Source of the DNA: Pseudomonadota bacterium
GTDB lineage: Bacteria > Pseudomonadota > Alphaproteobacteria > Rhodospirillales > Magnetospirillaceae
Reading direction: 5' to 3'
Assembly (NCBI GenBank): GCA_021848545.1
Contig: JAJZUL010000021.1
Span: 1-52,965 of the forward strand
DNA length: 52,965 nt
Shown: positions 41,995-51,423 of the stretch, one piece after another
Numbering within the stretch: position 1 is the stretch's first letter
Layout: the number at the start of each line of letters is the position of its first letter
Notes under the pieces: model-generated
Seen by the model: the letters and a program-made list of their open reading frames with translations, nothing else
Database searches by the model: none
Told to the model about the DNA's origin: nothing
Made by a program: the position numbers and the translations under genes

Positions 41995-43176
41995 AGCGCC
42001 ATCCAGGCGGGTTCGGGCCTCGTCCATCCATCGCTCCGATTGTTTCAGGTCGGCCAGGCAGCGATCCACCCAGGCTTCGCCCCAGAAAATATTGCACGAG
42101 GTTTCGGCCCGCAGCAGCCGCCATGTCGCCTGCTCCAGCGCGTCCCACACCTCCTGACGGCCGGCTTTCGCCGCCTGGCCGCGCAAGTCGTGAAGCCGGG
42201 CGCTGGTCGCCGCCACCGAAGCCAAAGCGTCCTTCTGCGCCTGGGAGCCGGTCCATTGCAGAAAATCGCCGCCGTGATGCCAGCCGGTGTTCCAGGCCGC
42301 ATTCTTCACCTTGACCTCGCCCTGGGGGGGGTAACGGTCGAGATGATCCTCGATGAAACAGGGTTGCACCGGCCCGCCGGCGCGCGCATGGGCGCGCAGA
42401 TCGGCATGGAACGAACTCCAGAAATTGGCGCCCTCGGTGGGATTGCGGAACCAGCCGCCATTGTCGCCGTCGGTGGCGGTCACCACCAGCGGCGCGAAAT
42501 CGCACCATTTGGTCCGCGCCGCCAGTTCGCTGGCGAACCAGCCGTAATCCATGCCCGATTCCTGGGCATCCGACAATTCGCGGTCGCGCACCACCACGGT
42601 GATGCGCGCGTCCCCGTAAGACGCCCAATGGGCGCGGTAGCGCGTCTCCTGCCAGGACATCCGTCCCACCGGCTCGACATTCTCGCTATCGACCAGGACG
42701 TAGCGATAGCCCAGCCGGACCAGAAGCGGGATCAATTCCATGCAAAAGCCCATTTCCGGCGGCCAGAAGCCGGGGAAATTCCGCCGCCAGAACAGATGCC
42801 GGGCCAGGGCCAGCCAGCGGCCCAGATGTTCCTCGCGGTCGGCTTCGGGGATCAGGGGCAGGACCGGATGGTAATAGCCGGTGCCCAGGATGCGGATGAT
42901 CCGCTCGTTCTGGAGATGCCACAGCATGGCGCCGACATCGACGTCGCCGTACAGCCGGGCCTGGAAATCGGGATCGGCCAGAGTTTCCAGCAAGGTGCCC
43001 GACAGGGACAGATGGACGCGGCCCACATCCTCCCATCCCCACAGACTGCGCGGAATCCGGTCGATCGCCCACAGGATCTGCCGGGTCTCCCACGGCTCGT
43101 CGGCCAGCAGCGCGTCGAGATTGCCGGCCGGCTGGTGCAGATTGAGCACGAGAGCGTGATGGATCAGGTCGGTCAT
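41992..43176 (-). CDS. GH57-family protein, catalytically complete paralog
   Basis: This 394-residue protein starts at ATG 43176 after GGAAAGGACCGAGG; a longer frame upstream lacks a ribosome site. Motifs are LVLNLHQPAGNL near residue 15, GFWPPEMGF near 150 (candidate nucleophile Glu) and VVTATDGDNGGWF near 245 (candidate acid Asp). It shares its N-terminal MTD(L/I)...LNLHQPAGNL segment with the degenerate protein at 49904-51262, so the two are paralogs. An alpha-glucan role is inferred from family and neighbours. It lies 86 bp downstream of glgX in the same direction. Confidence 0.85.
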   Translation of the reverse strand: MTDLIHHALVLNLHQPAGNLDALLADEPWETRQILWAIDRIPRSLWGWEDVGRVHLSLSGTLLETLADPDFQARLYGDVDVGAMLWHLQNERIIRILGTGYYHPVLPLIPEADREEHLGRWLALARHLFWRRNFPGFWPPEMGFCMELIPLLVRLGYRYVLVDSENVEPVGRMSWQETRYRAHWASYGDARITVVVRDRELSDAQESGMDYGWFASELAARTKWCDFAPLVVTATDGDNGGWFRNPTEGANFWSSFHADLRAHARAGGPVQPCFIEDHLDRYPPQGEVKVKNAAWNTGWHHGGDFLQWTGSQAQKDALASVAATSARLHDLRGQAAKAGRQEVWDALEQATWRLLRAETSCNIFWGEAWVDRCLADLKQSERWMDEARTRLDGA

Positions 43177-43262
43177 CCTCGGTCCTTTCCGCCCCGACTT
43201 TATCCGGTGGGACAAGCGGGCCGTCAACGCCGGCCCGCCCCCGACACCGAACTATCATGATG

Positions 43263-45434
43263 TCAGCGCCCGGCCATGATCGCCAGGGCGTGGGGTGCCA
43301 ATTCGCAGATATCGCCCACATCCAGGCGTCGTCCGTCGCCCAGACCGCTGGCGCTGGCGGTTTCCACCACCATTTCCCATTGGGAAATGCCGATTGCGGC
43401 GGGCAAAACTTGGGCCAGCGGCGCGTCGCCGGCATTCATCACCACCAGGAAGGGCGGTTCGGGTTCGTCACCGTCGCCCGGCATGGACGCGATGGCGAAA
43501 GCCAGCGACCGGGCCTGACCGCCGGTCCAATCGGCCGCCTCCATCTCGGCGCCCGCCGGGGTCAGCCAACGAATATCCTTATCCTTCGGCTGCTCGTCAT
43601 CCGTCTCGATTTCGGGATTGCAGGAGAAACTTCCGGGCCGTCCGGTGAAGAAATGCGGCCGCCGGAAACAGGGATGGCGGCGGCGCAAGGCCAGAAGGGC
43701 GCGAACGAAGTCCAGCCAGCCGGGATCGCCGGCCTGCCAGTCGAGCCAGGTGGTGCCGTTATCCTGGCAATAGGCGTTGTTGTTGCCGCCCTGGCTATGC
43801 CCCAGTTCGTCGCCGCCCAAAATCATCGGCACGCCCTGGGACAGAAGCAGAGTGGCCGCCATGTTGCGCCGCTGGCGCAGCCTGAGGCCGGCGACGGCCG
43901 CATCGGAACTCGGCCCCTCGGCGCCGCAATTCCATGACCAATTGGCGTCGGTGCCGTCGCCGTTATTTTCGAGATTGGCGCCGTTATGCTTGCGGTTATA
44001 GGCGACGAGATCGGCCAGGGTGAATCCGTCATGGGCGGTGACGAAATTGACGCTGGCCCAGGGCCGGCGATGACCCCAGGCGAACAGATCGGACGATCCG
44101 GCGACGCAGGAGGCGAGATCGCCGGTCAGTCCGGGGGTGCCGGCCCAGAACCGGCGCACCGTATCGCGGAAACGTCCGTTCCATTCCGACCAGCCGGGGG
44201 GAAAGCCGCCCAGCCGATACCCGCCGGGCCCCAGATCCCATGGTTCGGCGATCATTTTGACCCGCGACAGAACCGGGTCCTGGCGCACCGCTTCGATAAA
44301 GCCCGACGAATCGTCGAAAGCGCCCCGCCCCCGCGCCAGGGCCGGCGCCAGATCGAAGCGGAATCCGTCCACATGCATGGTCTCGACCCAGGAACGCAGC
44401 GAATCCATCACCATCTGCAACACGCGGGCATGGTACAGGTTCAGCGTATTGCCGCAGCCGGAATGGTTTTCGTAGCGGCTGGGATCGCCGTCCACCAGCC
44501 GGTAATAGGAGGCGTTGTCCACCCCCTTGAAGCAGAAGGTGGGACCCAGCTCGTTGCCTTCGGCGGTGTGGTTGTAGACCACGTCCAGGATCACCTCGAT
44601 GCCGGCTTCGTGAAAGCGCCGCACCATGGCGCGGAATTCGGCTTCGGGCGCGCCCCTGGCATAGGCGGAATGGGGCGCGAAAAATCCCAGGGTGTTGTAG
44701 CCCCAGTAATTGGTCAGCCCCCTGGCTTCCAGATGGGCGTCGCGGATGAAGGTATGGACCGGCAGCAATTCCACCGCCGTCACCCCCAGCCGGACCAGAT
44801 GGTCGAGGATGGCGGGACTGGCCAGACCGCGAAAGGTGCCGCGCAGTTCGGGGGCCACGTCGGGGTGACGCATGGTCATGCCCCGCACATGGGCCTCGTA
44901 CAGGACCGTATGCGGCCATGGCACCCGCGGCGGCCGGTCCAGATCCGGCACCGGGCGGCTGTCGACCACCACGCTCTTATACATGTCGATGGCGTTGTCG
45001 CGGGGATCGGGAACGCCGTCGCCCTTTTGCGGATGGGCGCCGAAATGGGCGTCGCTCCATCGGTAACGGCCGCCCAGCGCCCTGGCATAGGGATCGATCA
45101 GCAGCTTGGCGGGATTGAAGCGATGGCCGCGTTTGGGGTCGTACGGGCCATGGACCCGATAGCCGTAAAGCTGGCCCGGCCCCAGGCCGGAGACATGGCC
45201 GTGCCAGACCTGATCGGTGCATTCGGGCAGGGGGATGCGGGCGCTTTCACGTCCGTCATGGTCGAACAGGCACAGCTCCACTGCCTCGGCATGGGCCGAG
45301 AACAGCGCGAAATTGACCCCGCTATCGTCGGTCGTCGCCCCTAGCGGATAGGAATATCCCGGCCCCACCCGCGCCCGGCCGGCCAGGGCCGGCGCCGCGC
45401 CGCGGGGGTCGAACCGCCCGGTCCCATCGGCCAT
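43263..45434 (-). CDS. glgX: Glycogen debranching enzyme GlgX
   Basis: This 723-residue isoamylase-type GH13 enzyme hydrolyses alpha-1,6 branches of partly degraded glycogen. It has an N-terminal CBM48-like domain (YPLGATTDDSGVNFALFSAH, YGYRVHGPYDP), then the barrel with AVELLPVHTF, DVVYNHTAEGNE, VDGFRFDLAPALA (nucleophile Asp), IAEPWDLGPGGY (acid Glu) and VTAHDGFTLADL. Length is normal. ATG 45434 lies 7 bp after the glgA stop in transcript order, so the two are coupled. Synthesis and debranching genes in one unit are common in bacterial glycogen loci. Confidence 0.95.
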   Translation of the reverse strand: MADGTGRFDPRGAAPALAGRARVGPGYSYPLGATTDDSGVNFALFSAHAEAVELCLFDHDGRESARIPLPECTDQVWHGHVSGLGPGQLYGYRVHGPYDPKRGHRFNPAKLLIDPYARALGGRYRWSDAHFGAHPQKGDGVPDPRDNAIDMYKSVVVDSRPVPDLDRPPRVPWPHTVLYEAHVRGMTMRHPDVAPELRGTFRGLASPAILDHLVRLGVTAVELLPVHTFIRDAHLEARGLTNYWGYNTLGFFAPHSAYARGAPEAEFRAMVRRFHEAGIEVILDVVYNHTAEGNELGPTFCFKGVDNASYYRLVDGDPSRYENHSGCGNTLNLYHARVLQMVMDSLRSWVETMHVDGFRFDLAPALARGRGAFDDSSGFIEAVRQDPVLSRVKMIAEPWDLGPGGYRLGGFPPGWSEWNGRFRDTVRRFWAGTPGLTGDLASCVAGSSDLFAWGHRRPWASVNFVTAHDGFTLADLVAYNRKHNGANLENNGDGTDANWSWNCGAEGPSSDAAVAGLRLRQRRNMAATLLLSQGVPMILGGDELGHSQGGNNNAYCQDNGTTWLDWQAGDPGWLDFVRALLALRRRHPCFRRPHFFTGRPGSFSCNPEIETDDEQPKDKDIRWLTPAGAEMEAADWTGGQARSLAFAIASMPGDGDEPEPPFLVVMNAGDAPLAQVLPAAIGISQWEMVVETASASGLGDGRRLDVGDICELAPHALAIMAGR

Positions 45435-45441
45435 GACCGCC

Positions 45442-46911
45442 TCACTTGGCCCGGATGTGGTGATAGATGTTCTCGTAATGCCCGCCCGGATGATTCCACG
45501 AGAAATCCTGACGCATGCCGTTCAGCCGAATTTCATGGAAATAACGGGGATAACGGTACCACAGGCCGATGGCCCGCCCCAAAGCGCTTTCGAGACCGGG
45601 CACATCGTTATGCTCGAAGGTGAAGCCGGTGCGGTCGTGATAGGGACGGTCGGCGTAATTGGCGTCGAACACCGTATCGGCCAGCCCGCCGGTGGCGCGG
45701 ACCACCGGCACGGTGCCGTATTTCATGGCGATCATCTGCGACAGGCCGCAAGGCTCGAACACGCTGGGCACCACCAGGATGTCGGCGCCGGCATAGATCA
45801 GATGGGACAGATGCTCGTCATAGCCGATTTCCAGATGGCAATCGGGATTGTCGTTGAGATGGTGCTTCAGATCCCAGAAATGGGCGTTGATCGATGCTTC
45901 CGCCCCCGACCCCAGCAGCACGAACTGGGCGCGATTGGCCAGGGAATAGAAAATGGAATGGCGGATCAGCGGCAGCCCCTTCTGATGGTCGAGGCGGCTG
46001 ACCACGGCGACGACGGGGCGGAAATGGTCGGCCAGCAGCAGCCGGTCGCGCAACGCCTTCTTGTCGGCGAACTTGCCGGCGATGGCATCCGGCCCGTAAG
46101 GCTGGGGCAAAGCCGAATCGATTTCGGGATTCCAGACGTTGTAATCGATGCCGTTCAGCACCCCGCCATATTTGCCGCGGTGGGTGGCGAGCGTTCCCTG
46201 AAGCCCGAACCCCTGGCCGGTGGTCAGGATCTCCTCGGCATAGCGGGGGGAAACGGTGGTGACGAAATTGGCGTAGACGATGCCGCCCTTCATCAGATTG
46301 GCGGCGTCGCGATGGGTATGGTCGAGCAGCCGCTCCGGCGTCATCAGGCGGTCCGGCGACAGGCCCGCCTGACGCAGGATATGGGCGCCGCACACCCCCT
46401 GATGGCGGAGATTGTGGAGCGTGTAGCAGACGCGCTGACCCGCCATGCCCAGATGCTGGTAGGTCTCGAACAGCAGCACCGGCACCAGCCCGGTCTGCCA
46501 GTCGTGGCAATGGATGACGTCGGGACGCTTTCCCGATTTGAGCATGAATTCCAGCGCCGCCCGCGAGAAGAAGGCGAAGCGCTCGGCATCGTCGCGATTG
46601 CCGTAGAACAGGCCGCGATTGAAGAAATTGTGCTGGGAATGGGGCTGGATGAAGAAGCACTTCACCCCATCGGCGAAACCGAAATAGACGTCGCAATGGA
46701 TGGCGTGATCGTGGAACGGCACCCACAGATCGCTATAGGTCTTGGTCAGGCCCCAGATGCGATCGTAGCGCATGCAATCGTACATGGGCAGAATGACTTC
46801 CACCGCATGGCCGCGGACCGATAATTCCCGCGACAGGCCCTGCACCACGTCGCCCAATCCGCCCACCTTGGCGACCGGCGCGCATTCCGTCGAGACCATC
46901 ACGATGAACAT
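45442..46911 (-). CDS. glgA: Glycogen synthase GlgA
   Basis: This 489-residue GT5 enzyme transfers glucose from ADP-glucose to growing alpha-1,4 chains. The start is ATG 46911, which has GAGGGAG upstream and gives the standard N-terminus MFIVMVSTECAPVAKVGGLG; a TTG at 46932 is in frame but less likely. The ADP-glucose-binding KVGGLGDVV is complete. YCHDWQ-like IHCHDWQTGLVPVLL and the C-terminal VPSVFEPCGLSQMIAMKYG with the catalytic Glu are present. No glgC (ADP-glucose pyrophosphorylase) is in the window. The 177-bp gap upstream contains a long palindrome. Confidence 0.96.
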   Translation of the reverse strand: MFIVMVSTECAPVAKVGGLGDVVQGLSRELSVRGHAVEVILPMYDCMRYDRIWGLTKTYSDLWVPFHDHAIHCDVYFGFADGVKCFFIQPHSQHNFFNRGLFYGNRDDAERFAFFSRAALEFMLKSGKRPDVIHCHDWQTGLVPVLLFETYQHLGMAGQRVCYTLHNLRHQGVCGAHILRQAGLSPDRLMTPERLLDHTHRDAANLMKGGIVYANFVTTVSPRYAEEILTTGQGFGLQGTLATHRGKYGGVLNGIDYNVWNPEIDSALPQPYGPDAIAGKFADKKALRDRLLLADHFRPVVAVVSRLDHQKGLPLIRHSIFYSLANRAQFVLLGSGAEASINAHFWDLKHHLNDNPDCHLEIGYDEHLSHLIYAGADILVVPSVFEPCGLSQMIAMKYGTVPVVRATGGLADTVFDANYADRPYHDRTGFTFEHNDVPGLESALGRAIGLWYRYPRYFHEIRLNGMRQDFSWNHPGGHYENIYHHIRAK

Positions 46912-46948
46912 CGGCCACTCCCTCGTGGTCAAGCGAAACGGGATCTGA

Positions 46949-47086
46949 GCCCGCCCCGAAAGTCGCCATGGCGGCCTGCAAATGACGGTTTTCCGCGCTT
47001 CCGCTGCTCACGTACAGAAAGTACGCTCCGCTGCGGTTCTCGAAAACCGCCATTTTCGGCTCACCCTGGCGACTTTCGGGTCGGGC
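46949..47086. repeat. ~138-bp imperfect palindrome upstream of glgA
   Basis: Outer arms 46949-46971 and 47064-47086 pair over 23 bp with two mismatches (CCCGAAAGTCGCCATGG against CCCTGGCGACTTTCGGG). Inner arms AAATGACGGTTTTC (46980-46993) and GAAAACCGCCATTT (47042-47055) pair with one mismatch. The centre GTAC-AGAAA-GTAC closes it. The whole gap between the GH57 branching gene and glgA can fold into one hairpin. It may attenuate or stabilise the transcript, or be a miniature mobile element. Confidence 0.8.
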
Positions 47087-47088
47087 CA

Positions 47089-48678
47089 TCAGGCGTACAG
47101 GCTGGGATCGATCCCCGGAAAGATGTCGTCCATGAATTCCAGCGCCGCCAGAATCCGGGGTTCGATCGTCCCCGTATCCAGCGCCCGATCAAGATGATGG
47201 AAACGGGCGAGATGGTCCCTCACCCGGCGCGCGGGATAATCGCCGGCGCTGCCGGCGTGCACGAGAAACGGCCAGTCCGACGCCTGGGCCAGCAACAGGC
47301 TGCGCGCCGCCTGTTGCAGCGCCCGATGGCGCAGCGAACCCGGCGCTTCCGCCTTGAACCGGCGCGCCAGATCGACCATGCGCCGGGCGGCCACCCCAAG
47401 ATCGCGCACCAGCCCATCGGTGTCGGCATTGAGCCAATATTCGTTGTACCCGCCCTCGCCCCAGCTCGAGGCGGCCGGTTGCACGTTTTGCAGAACCGGA
47501 TTGGCGGCGAGATAGGCGGTGGGCGTGGACAGGGCCACGCCGTCGGCCGCCATGCCCCGCATCACCCCGTCCAGCCAGGCCGGTCCTTCGAACCACCAAT
47601 GACCGAACAACTCGGCATCGAACGGCGCCACCAGAACCGGCTCGGGATTTTCGCGTCCCCCCGCGGCCGCCCGGGCCAGGGCGCGGCCGCGATCGGCGCG
47701 GAAATGGGCGACATGGGCGGCGATCCGTTCCCTGGCCCGGTCGAGATCGTAAAGGTCCTTGCGGTCGCCCCGGCCGGTGATGCGGTGATATTTGAAGCCG
47801 GTGGGCACCCGGCCGCCCCCCTTGGGCAGCACCCCGGCCAGCGCCGCCGCGTCGAGATCGAAGCCGATATCGCGATGGAAATCGCGATACCAGACGTCGG
47901 CGGGATACCCTTCATCGCGGCTCCAGACCCGGTGCGAGGATTCGGGATCGCGCCCGAACGCCGCCAATCCGTTGGCGCACACCACCGGCGCGGTCACCCC
48001 ATAGCGGGGATTGGGCGTCCCGTGGGCGATGCCGTGACTGTCCAGAACCACGTACCCGTATCCCGCTTCCGCCACCGCCTGTTCCAGGCCGGGATAATAC
48101 CCGCATTCCGGCAGCCACAAGCCGGGGGACGGCCGGTCGAACACGCGCCGATAAAAATCCTGGGCGACGGCCAGTTGGGCGCGGACCGCCCGGGGTTCGT
48201 CCCGAAGCAGCGGCAGATAGCCATGGGTGGCGGCGCTGGTGATGATCTCGATCCGGCCCTGGTCCCGCAATCGGGCGAAAGCGGCGATCACGCCGCCGGC
48301 CCCGCCGCTTTCCAGCAAATCCAGGGCCGCCCGCACCCGTTGCCGGTACACCGTCACCAGCGGCGCCAGCAGCGGATCGTCTCCGACCCGGATCGCTTCG
48401 CGCGCCGCCAGATGATCGAGACGGTCGAGGCGGATCAGCGTGCGGGCGTGCAGCAGCGGATCGCCCAGCATGGTGAGCAGGGTCGGCGACAGGGACAGGG
48501 TCAGGCTTGCCGCCACGCCGTCCGCCTGCTGGGCCGCCAACAGGCCCAGCAGCGGCACGTAGCTTTCCACCAGCGCCTCGACCAGCCAGCTTTCCTCGTA
48601 CATCTCCTCCTGTTCGGGGTGACGGACATAGGGCAGATGGGCGTGCAGGATCAGGCAGAAATGGCGGGCGGCGCTCAT
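47089..48678 (-). CDS. GH57-family 1,4-alpha-glucan branching-type enzyme
   Basis: This 529-residue protein has the features of GH57 branching enzymes (with a DUF1957-like C-terminal region). Motifs are LILHAHLPYVRHPE at the start, SAATHGYLPLL near 155, LWLPECGYYPG near 195 (candidate nucleophile Glu) and VAPFDAELFGHWWFEGP near 352 (candidate acid Asp). The C-terminal helical part has QPAASSWGEGGYNEYWLN and DWPFLVHAGSAGDYP, seen in Thermus/Thermococcus-type branching enzymes. The ATG overlaps the DUF4912 stop. With GlgB, the cluster would carry two unrelated branching enzymes. Confidence 0.9.
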   Translation of the reverse strand: MSAARHFCLILHAHLPYVRHPEQEEMYEESWLVEALVESYVPLLGLLAAQQADGVAASLTLSLSPTLLTMLGDPLLHARTLIRLDRLDHLAAREAIRVGDDPLLAPLVTVYRQRVRAALDLLESGGAGGVIAAFARLRDQGRIEIITSAATHGYLPLLRDEPRAVRAQLAVAQDFYRRVFDRPSPGLWLPECGYYPGLEQAVAEAGYGYVVLDSHGIAHGTPNPRYGVTAPVVCANGLAAFGRDPESSHRVWSRDEGYPADVWYRDFHRDIGFDLDAAALAGVLPKGGGRVPTGFKYHRITGRGDRKDLYDLDRARERIAAHVAHFRADRGRALARAAAGGRENPEPVLVAPFDAELFGHWWFEGPAWLDGVMRGMAADGVALSTPTAYLAANPVLQNVQPAASSWGEGGYNEYWLNADTDGLVRDLGVAARRMVDLARRFKAEAPGSLRHRALQQAARSLLLAQASDWPFLVHAGSAGDYPARRVRDHLARFHHLDRALDTGTIEPRILAALEFMDDIFPGIDPSLYA

Positions 48679-49904
48679 CGATCCTCCCCGCCATCGCCGG
48701 GACCCAGGGTCAGCGGCAGCACCAGCGCCCCCTGGGGCAGGGGCCGGCGCACCGAAAACGTGCCGTCGGCGGCCACCGCCACCGGCCGGCCGAACAGGCT
48801 CAGCATGGCGCCGGGCCGGGCGCGGCCATAGATGACGAGATCGGCGCGGATATCGATATCCGCCGCCTCGCCCAGGCTGAAGCTGGAAAAGTTGACCACG
48901 GATTCCGGCGGCAGGGCGCCGCCGTCGGACCAGATTCCGGCGTCATCGGCCGCGGATTCGTGCACAAAAGGCGCGCCGCCGTCGAGAACGGACGGAGATT
49001 CGTGCGAAAGGGACGCGCCGCCGTCGGAAATGGGCGCATCCATGTCGGACCGAAGCTCATCCGCGCCGAGATCGGCGGCATACGCCACCGCTTCGGCCTC
49101 GGCCCGGCCGGCGGCGACCGAAACCGAATCCTCCGGCTGGATATGGGGAAAGGGCGGCGGCGCGACGTCTGGCGGCGGCGCCGCGATGATATCTGGCGGC
49201 AGCGCCGCGGTGATATCTGGCGGCAGCGCCGCGGTGGACGCCCCGCCCGCGCGGGGCGACGGCACCGGATCGGGCGGAATCCGCATCCGCCGCGGCATCA
49301 GCGGCCGGAACGGCTCGGAAAGCGGGCGATCGATCACCGTCTCGTGGCCGATACCGGGGGTGGCCGACGGGTTTTCCGGCTGGGGGCGGCGAACCGGCCG
49401 CCAATCCGCGGTCGTCTCCGACGACGGGCCGGCGACCGGCAGATCGATTGAGGACGACCGGGCCAGACCGACGAAATGATCGCCGCTGCGCAATCCCAGT
49501 TCGGCGACATAGGTCTTGCCGTCCTTCCACACATCCACGTACCAGCGCCCGGCCGTCCCATCCACCGCCACGTCGAAGGGCGGATGGGGACGCGGCGCCG
49601 CCGCCGACAAAGGCGTGAAATCGAAGAAACGCAACACCGGCACGGTTTCGCGACCGGCCGGCAATTGCGTCCGCGCGGCATGCCATGTCGCGTCCGGCAC
49701 CGACCAATGGGCATGAATCCGCCAGGGGCTGACGGGCAATATCCGCAGCAGCGGATCGGTTTCGACCGAAGCCGGGCCGTCATGCATCAAGGCGCCGATG
49801 GCTTGAAGCTCCGTCCGGCTGTAGGGCGCGTAATCCGCCTTGCCGTTTTCCCGGACCATCTTGCGCCGCCTTCCGCTTACACCCATCCCGTCACCCGCCT
49901 CCAT
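48675..49904 (-). CDS. DUF4912 protein with Pro/Ala-rich linker
   Basis: This 409-residue protein starts at ATG 49904, overlapping the TGA of the upstream gene. Residues about 45-155 form the DUF4912 domain (LLRILPVSPWRIHAHWSV, VLRFFDFT, GRWYVDVWKDGKTYVAELGL), which occurs beside GH57 genes in many bacteria. Residues about 195-330 are a low-complexity linker with small repeats (AALPPDITAALPPDIIA). The last ~70 residues form a small beta domain (DIDIRADLVIYGRARPGAML, VAADGTFSVRRPLPQG). A carbohydrate-binding or sugar-polymer role is suggested by context only. It overlaps the downstream branching-enzyme gene as ATGA, so the three genes are translationally coupled. Confidence 0.85.
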   Translation of the reverse strand: MEAGDGMGVSGRRRKMVRENGKADYAPYSRTELQAIGALMHDGPASVETDPLLRILPVSPWRIHAHWSVPDATWHAARTQLPAGRETVPVLRFFDFTPLSAAAPRPHPPFDVAVDGTAGRWYVDVWKDGKTYVAELGLRSGDHFVGLARSSSIDLPVAGPSSETTADWRPVRRPQPENPSATPGIGHETVIDRPLSEPFRPLMPRRMRIPPDPVPSPRAGGASTAALPPDITAALPPDIIAAPPPDVAPPPFPHIQPEDSVSVAAGRAEAEAVAYAADLGADELRSDMDAPISDGGASLSHESPSVLDGGAPFVHESAADDAGIWSDGGALPPESVVNFSSFSLGEAADIDIRADLVIYGRARPGAMLSLFGRPVAVAADGTFSVRRPLPQGALVLPLTLGPGDGGEDR

Positions 49905-51262
49905 CACCCCCGTCCCGGCGCGCGCGGCTTGGTCCGGCCCGCTTTCGGCCGCCGACGGCCCGTCTTCGCCGTTCCCTTCCCCGTCGCATCCGCCGCGGGT
50001 TTCACCGGCCGCGCGCCTTTCGGCTTCGGGGCCGCCGACGCCGTTTCCACCGGCGCCGCCATCTTCACGTCCGCCGGCGGCGCGACCACCGGCGGCGCGA
50101 CCGTCGCGCCCGCCGTCTTTGTCGGCGCCGCACCCTTGACCTCGGCCGGCTTGACCGGTGACGACGACGGGCCGTCCAGACGATCCAGCGCGCGACCGGC
50201 CCGGTCCAGCCACGAATCGCCGCCGTCGGGCCAGATCGTTTCCCCATCCTCGGCGGCGAACAGCGCCCGGCGCGCTTCGTCCCACGCCGCCCGCTCTTCC
50301 TTGGATGAAGACGATCGCGCCGCGCCCCGCAAGCGATCGACCATTCGCGTCAGACGCGGCGGCACCGGCTCCGTCTCCCCATATCCGGCGGCGATCACCG
50401 CCTCGTCCAGCGGCCCGTATCGGTCCAGGATTTCCGACAGAAGCGCCGGTCGCAGCGGATATTCTCCGGTTTCGCAGAATTCCATGGCCGGCGAAAAGAA
50501 TTTTTCAAAGAAATTGCCCTCCCCGCCCCGGAACCAGGCGCCGTTCTCGCCATCCGACCAGGTGGTCACCAGACGCAGACCCTCGGCGCCGCCGACCCGC
50601 ATCCGCGCCTCGTCGGCGAACCAGGCGACATCAAGGCCATGGGCCTGGGCGCGGGACAGATCCTCGTCGATGGGGATGGCGGCGATGGACAATCCATCCT
50701 CCGTCAGACGGTGGGGGCGGAAGCCATCGACCGACACCCCATCCGCAGCCGTCCGCAACGCCGCAACCGGCAGGATGATATAGGCGTAGCCCGCCCGCGC
50801 CAGAGCCGCCACCAGCCCCGGCGGCACCCGGTCGCCGGCGGCGCGGAACCCCTTTGGCGCGCGGCCCAGAACATCGGCGAACAAGGCGCGTTCCGCCGCC
50901 AGTTGCGCGTCCCAATCGGACGGGGGAATGCGCGCGAAAAACGGCCGTGACAGCCCGCCCCCGATCAATTCGATGGCGGCCGTCCCGCGCAGGGCGGCGA
51001 TCAGGCCGGACAGGTCGGCGACGTCACCCCACAGCCGGGCCACCGCCGGGTCGCGCCATTGTTGGAGAAGGGCTGAGGAAACCGCCAGATGAACCCGCGC
51101 CACCGCCGCGTATTTGCGGACATGGTCGGCGATGCGTTGGTAGCAGCCCAGAATTTCGGCGCCTTCCGCCGATCGGTCCGCCCCATGATCCCCGGCAAGC
51201 GCCGCCAGGTTGCCGGCGGGCTGGTGCAAATTCAGACATAGGGCATGCACGATATCGGTCAC
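49904..51262 (-). CDS. Degenerate GH57 protein with basic Ala/Pro/Lys tail
   Basis: The likely start is GTG 51262, giving a product beginning MTDIVHALCLNLHQPAGN, which matches the paralog at 41992-43176; an ATG at 51307 is possible but has no ribosome site. This 452-residue protein keeps the HQP motif and TTWSDGENGAWF (candidate acid Asp). The nucleophile segment GFWPPEMGF of the paralog reads GFRAAGDRV here, so the Glu is replaced by Gly. It is probably inactive and may act as a binding or regulatory subunit. The last ~95 residues are a Lys/Ala/Pro-rich, basic tail (VKPAEVKGAAPTKTAG, ending KTGRRRPKAGRTKP). It is the first gene of the glucan cluster. Confidence 0.82.
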   Translation of the reverse strand: MTDIVHALCLNLHQPAGNLAALAGDHGADRSAEGAEILGCYQRIADHVRKYAAVARVHLAVSSALLQQWRDPAVARLWGDVADLSGLIAALRGTAAIELIGGGLSRPFFARIPPSDWDAQLAAERALFADVLGRAPKGFRAAGDRVPPGLVAALARAGYAYIILPVAALRTAADGVSVDGFRPHRLTEDGLSIAAIPIDEDLSRAQAHGLDVAWFADEARMRVGGAEGLRLVTTWSDGENGAWFRGGEGNFFEKFFSPAMEFCETGEYPLRPALLSEILDRYGPLDEAVIAAGYGETEPVPPRLTRMVDRLRGAARSSSSKEERAAWDEARRALFAAEDGETIWPDGGDSWLDRAGRALDRLDGPSSSPVKPAEVKGAAPTKTAGATVAPPVVAPPADVKMAAPVETASAAPKPKGARPVKPAADATGKGTAKTGRRRPKAGRTKPRAPGRG

Positions 51263-51423
51263 GTCGAGACCCCGTCCCCAGAGTGCATATGGCCGGTCCG
51301 GCGCCATCCCAAGGCGAGGGGGAGCATAAGGGGGTTCCCAAAAGCGGTCAAGGCGACCCCAGGCCGGATTCCGCCCCTCCCCGCCCTTCTCACCGTACCG
51401 TCATTTCGCCGGGACGGCCGCAA

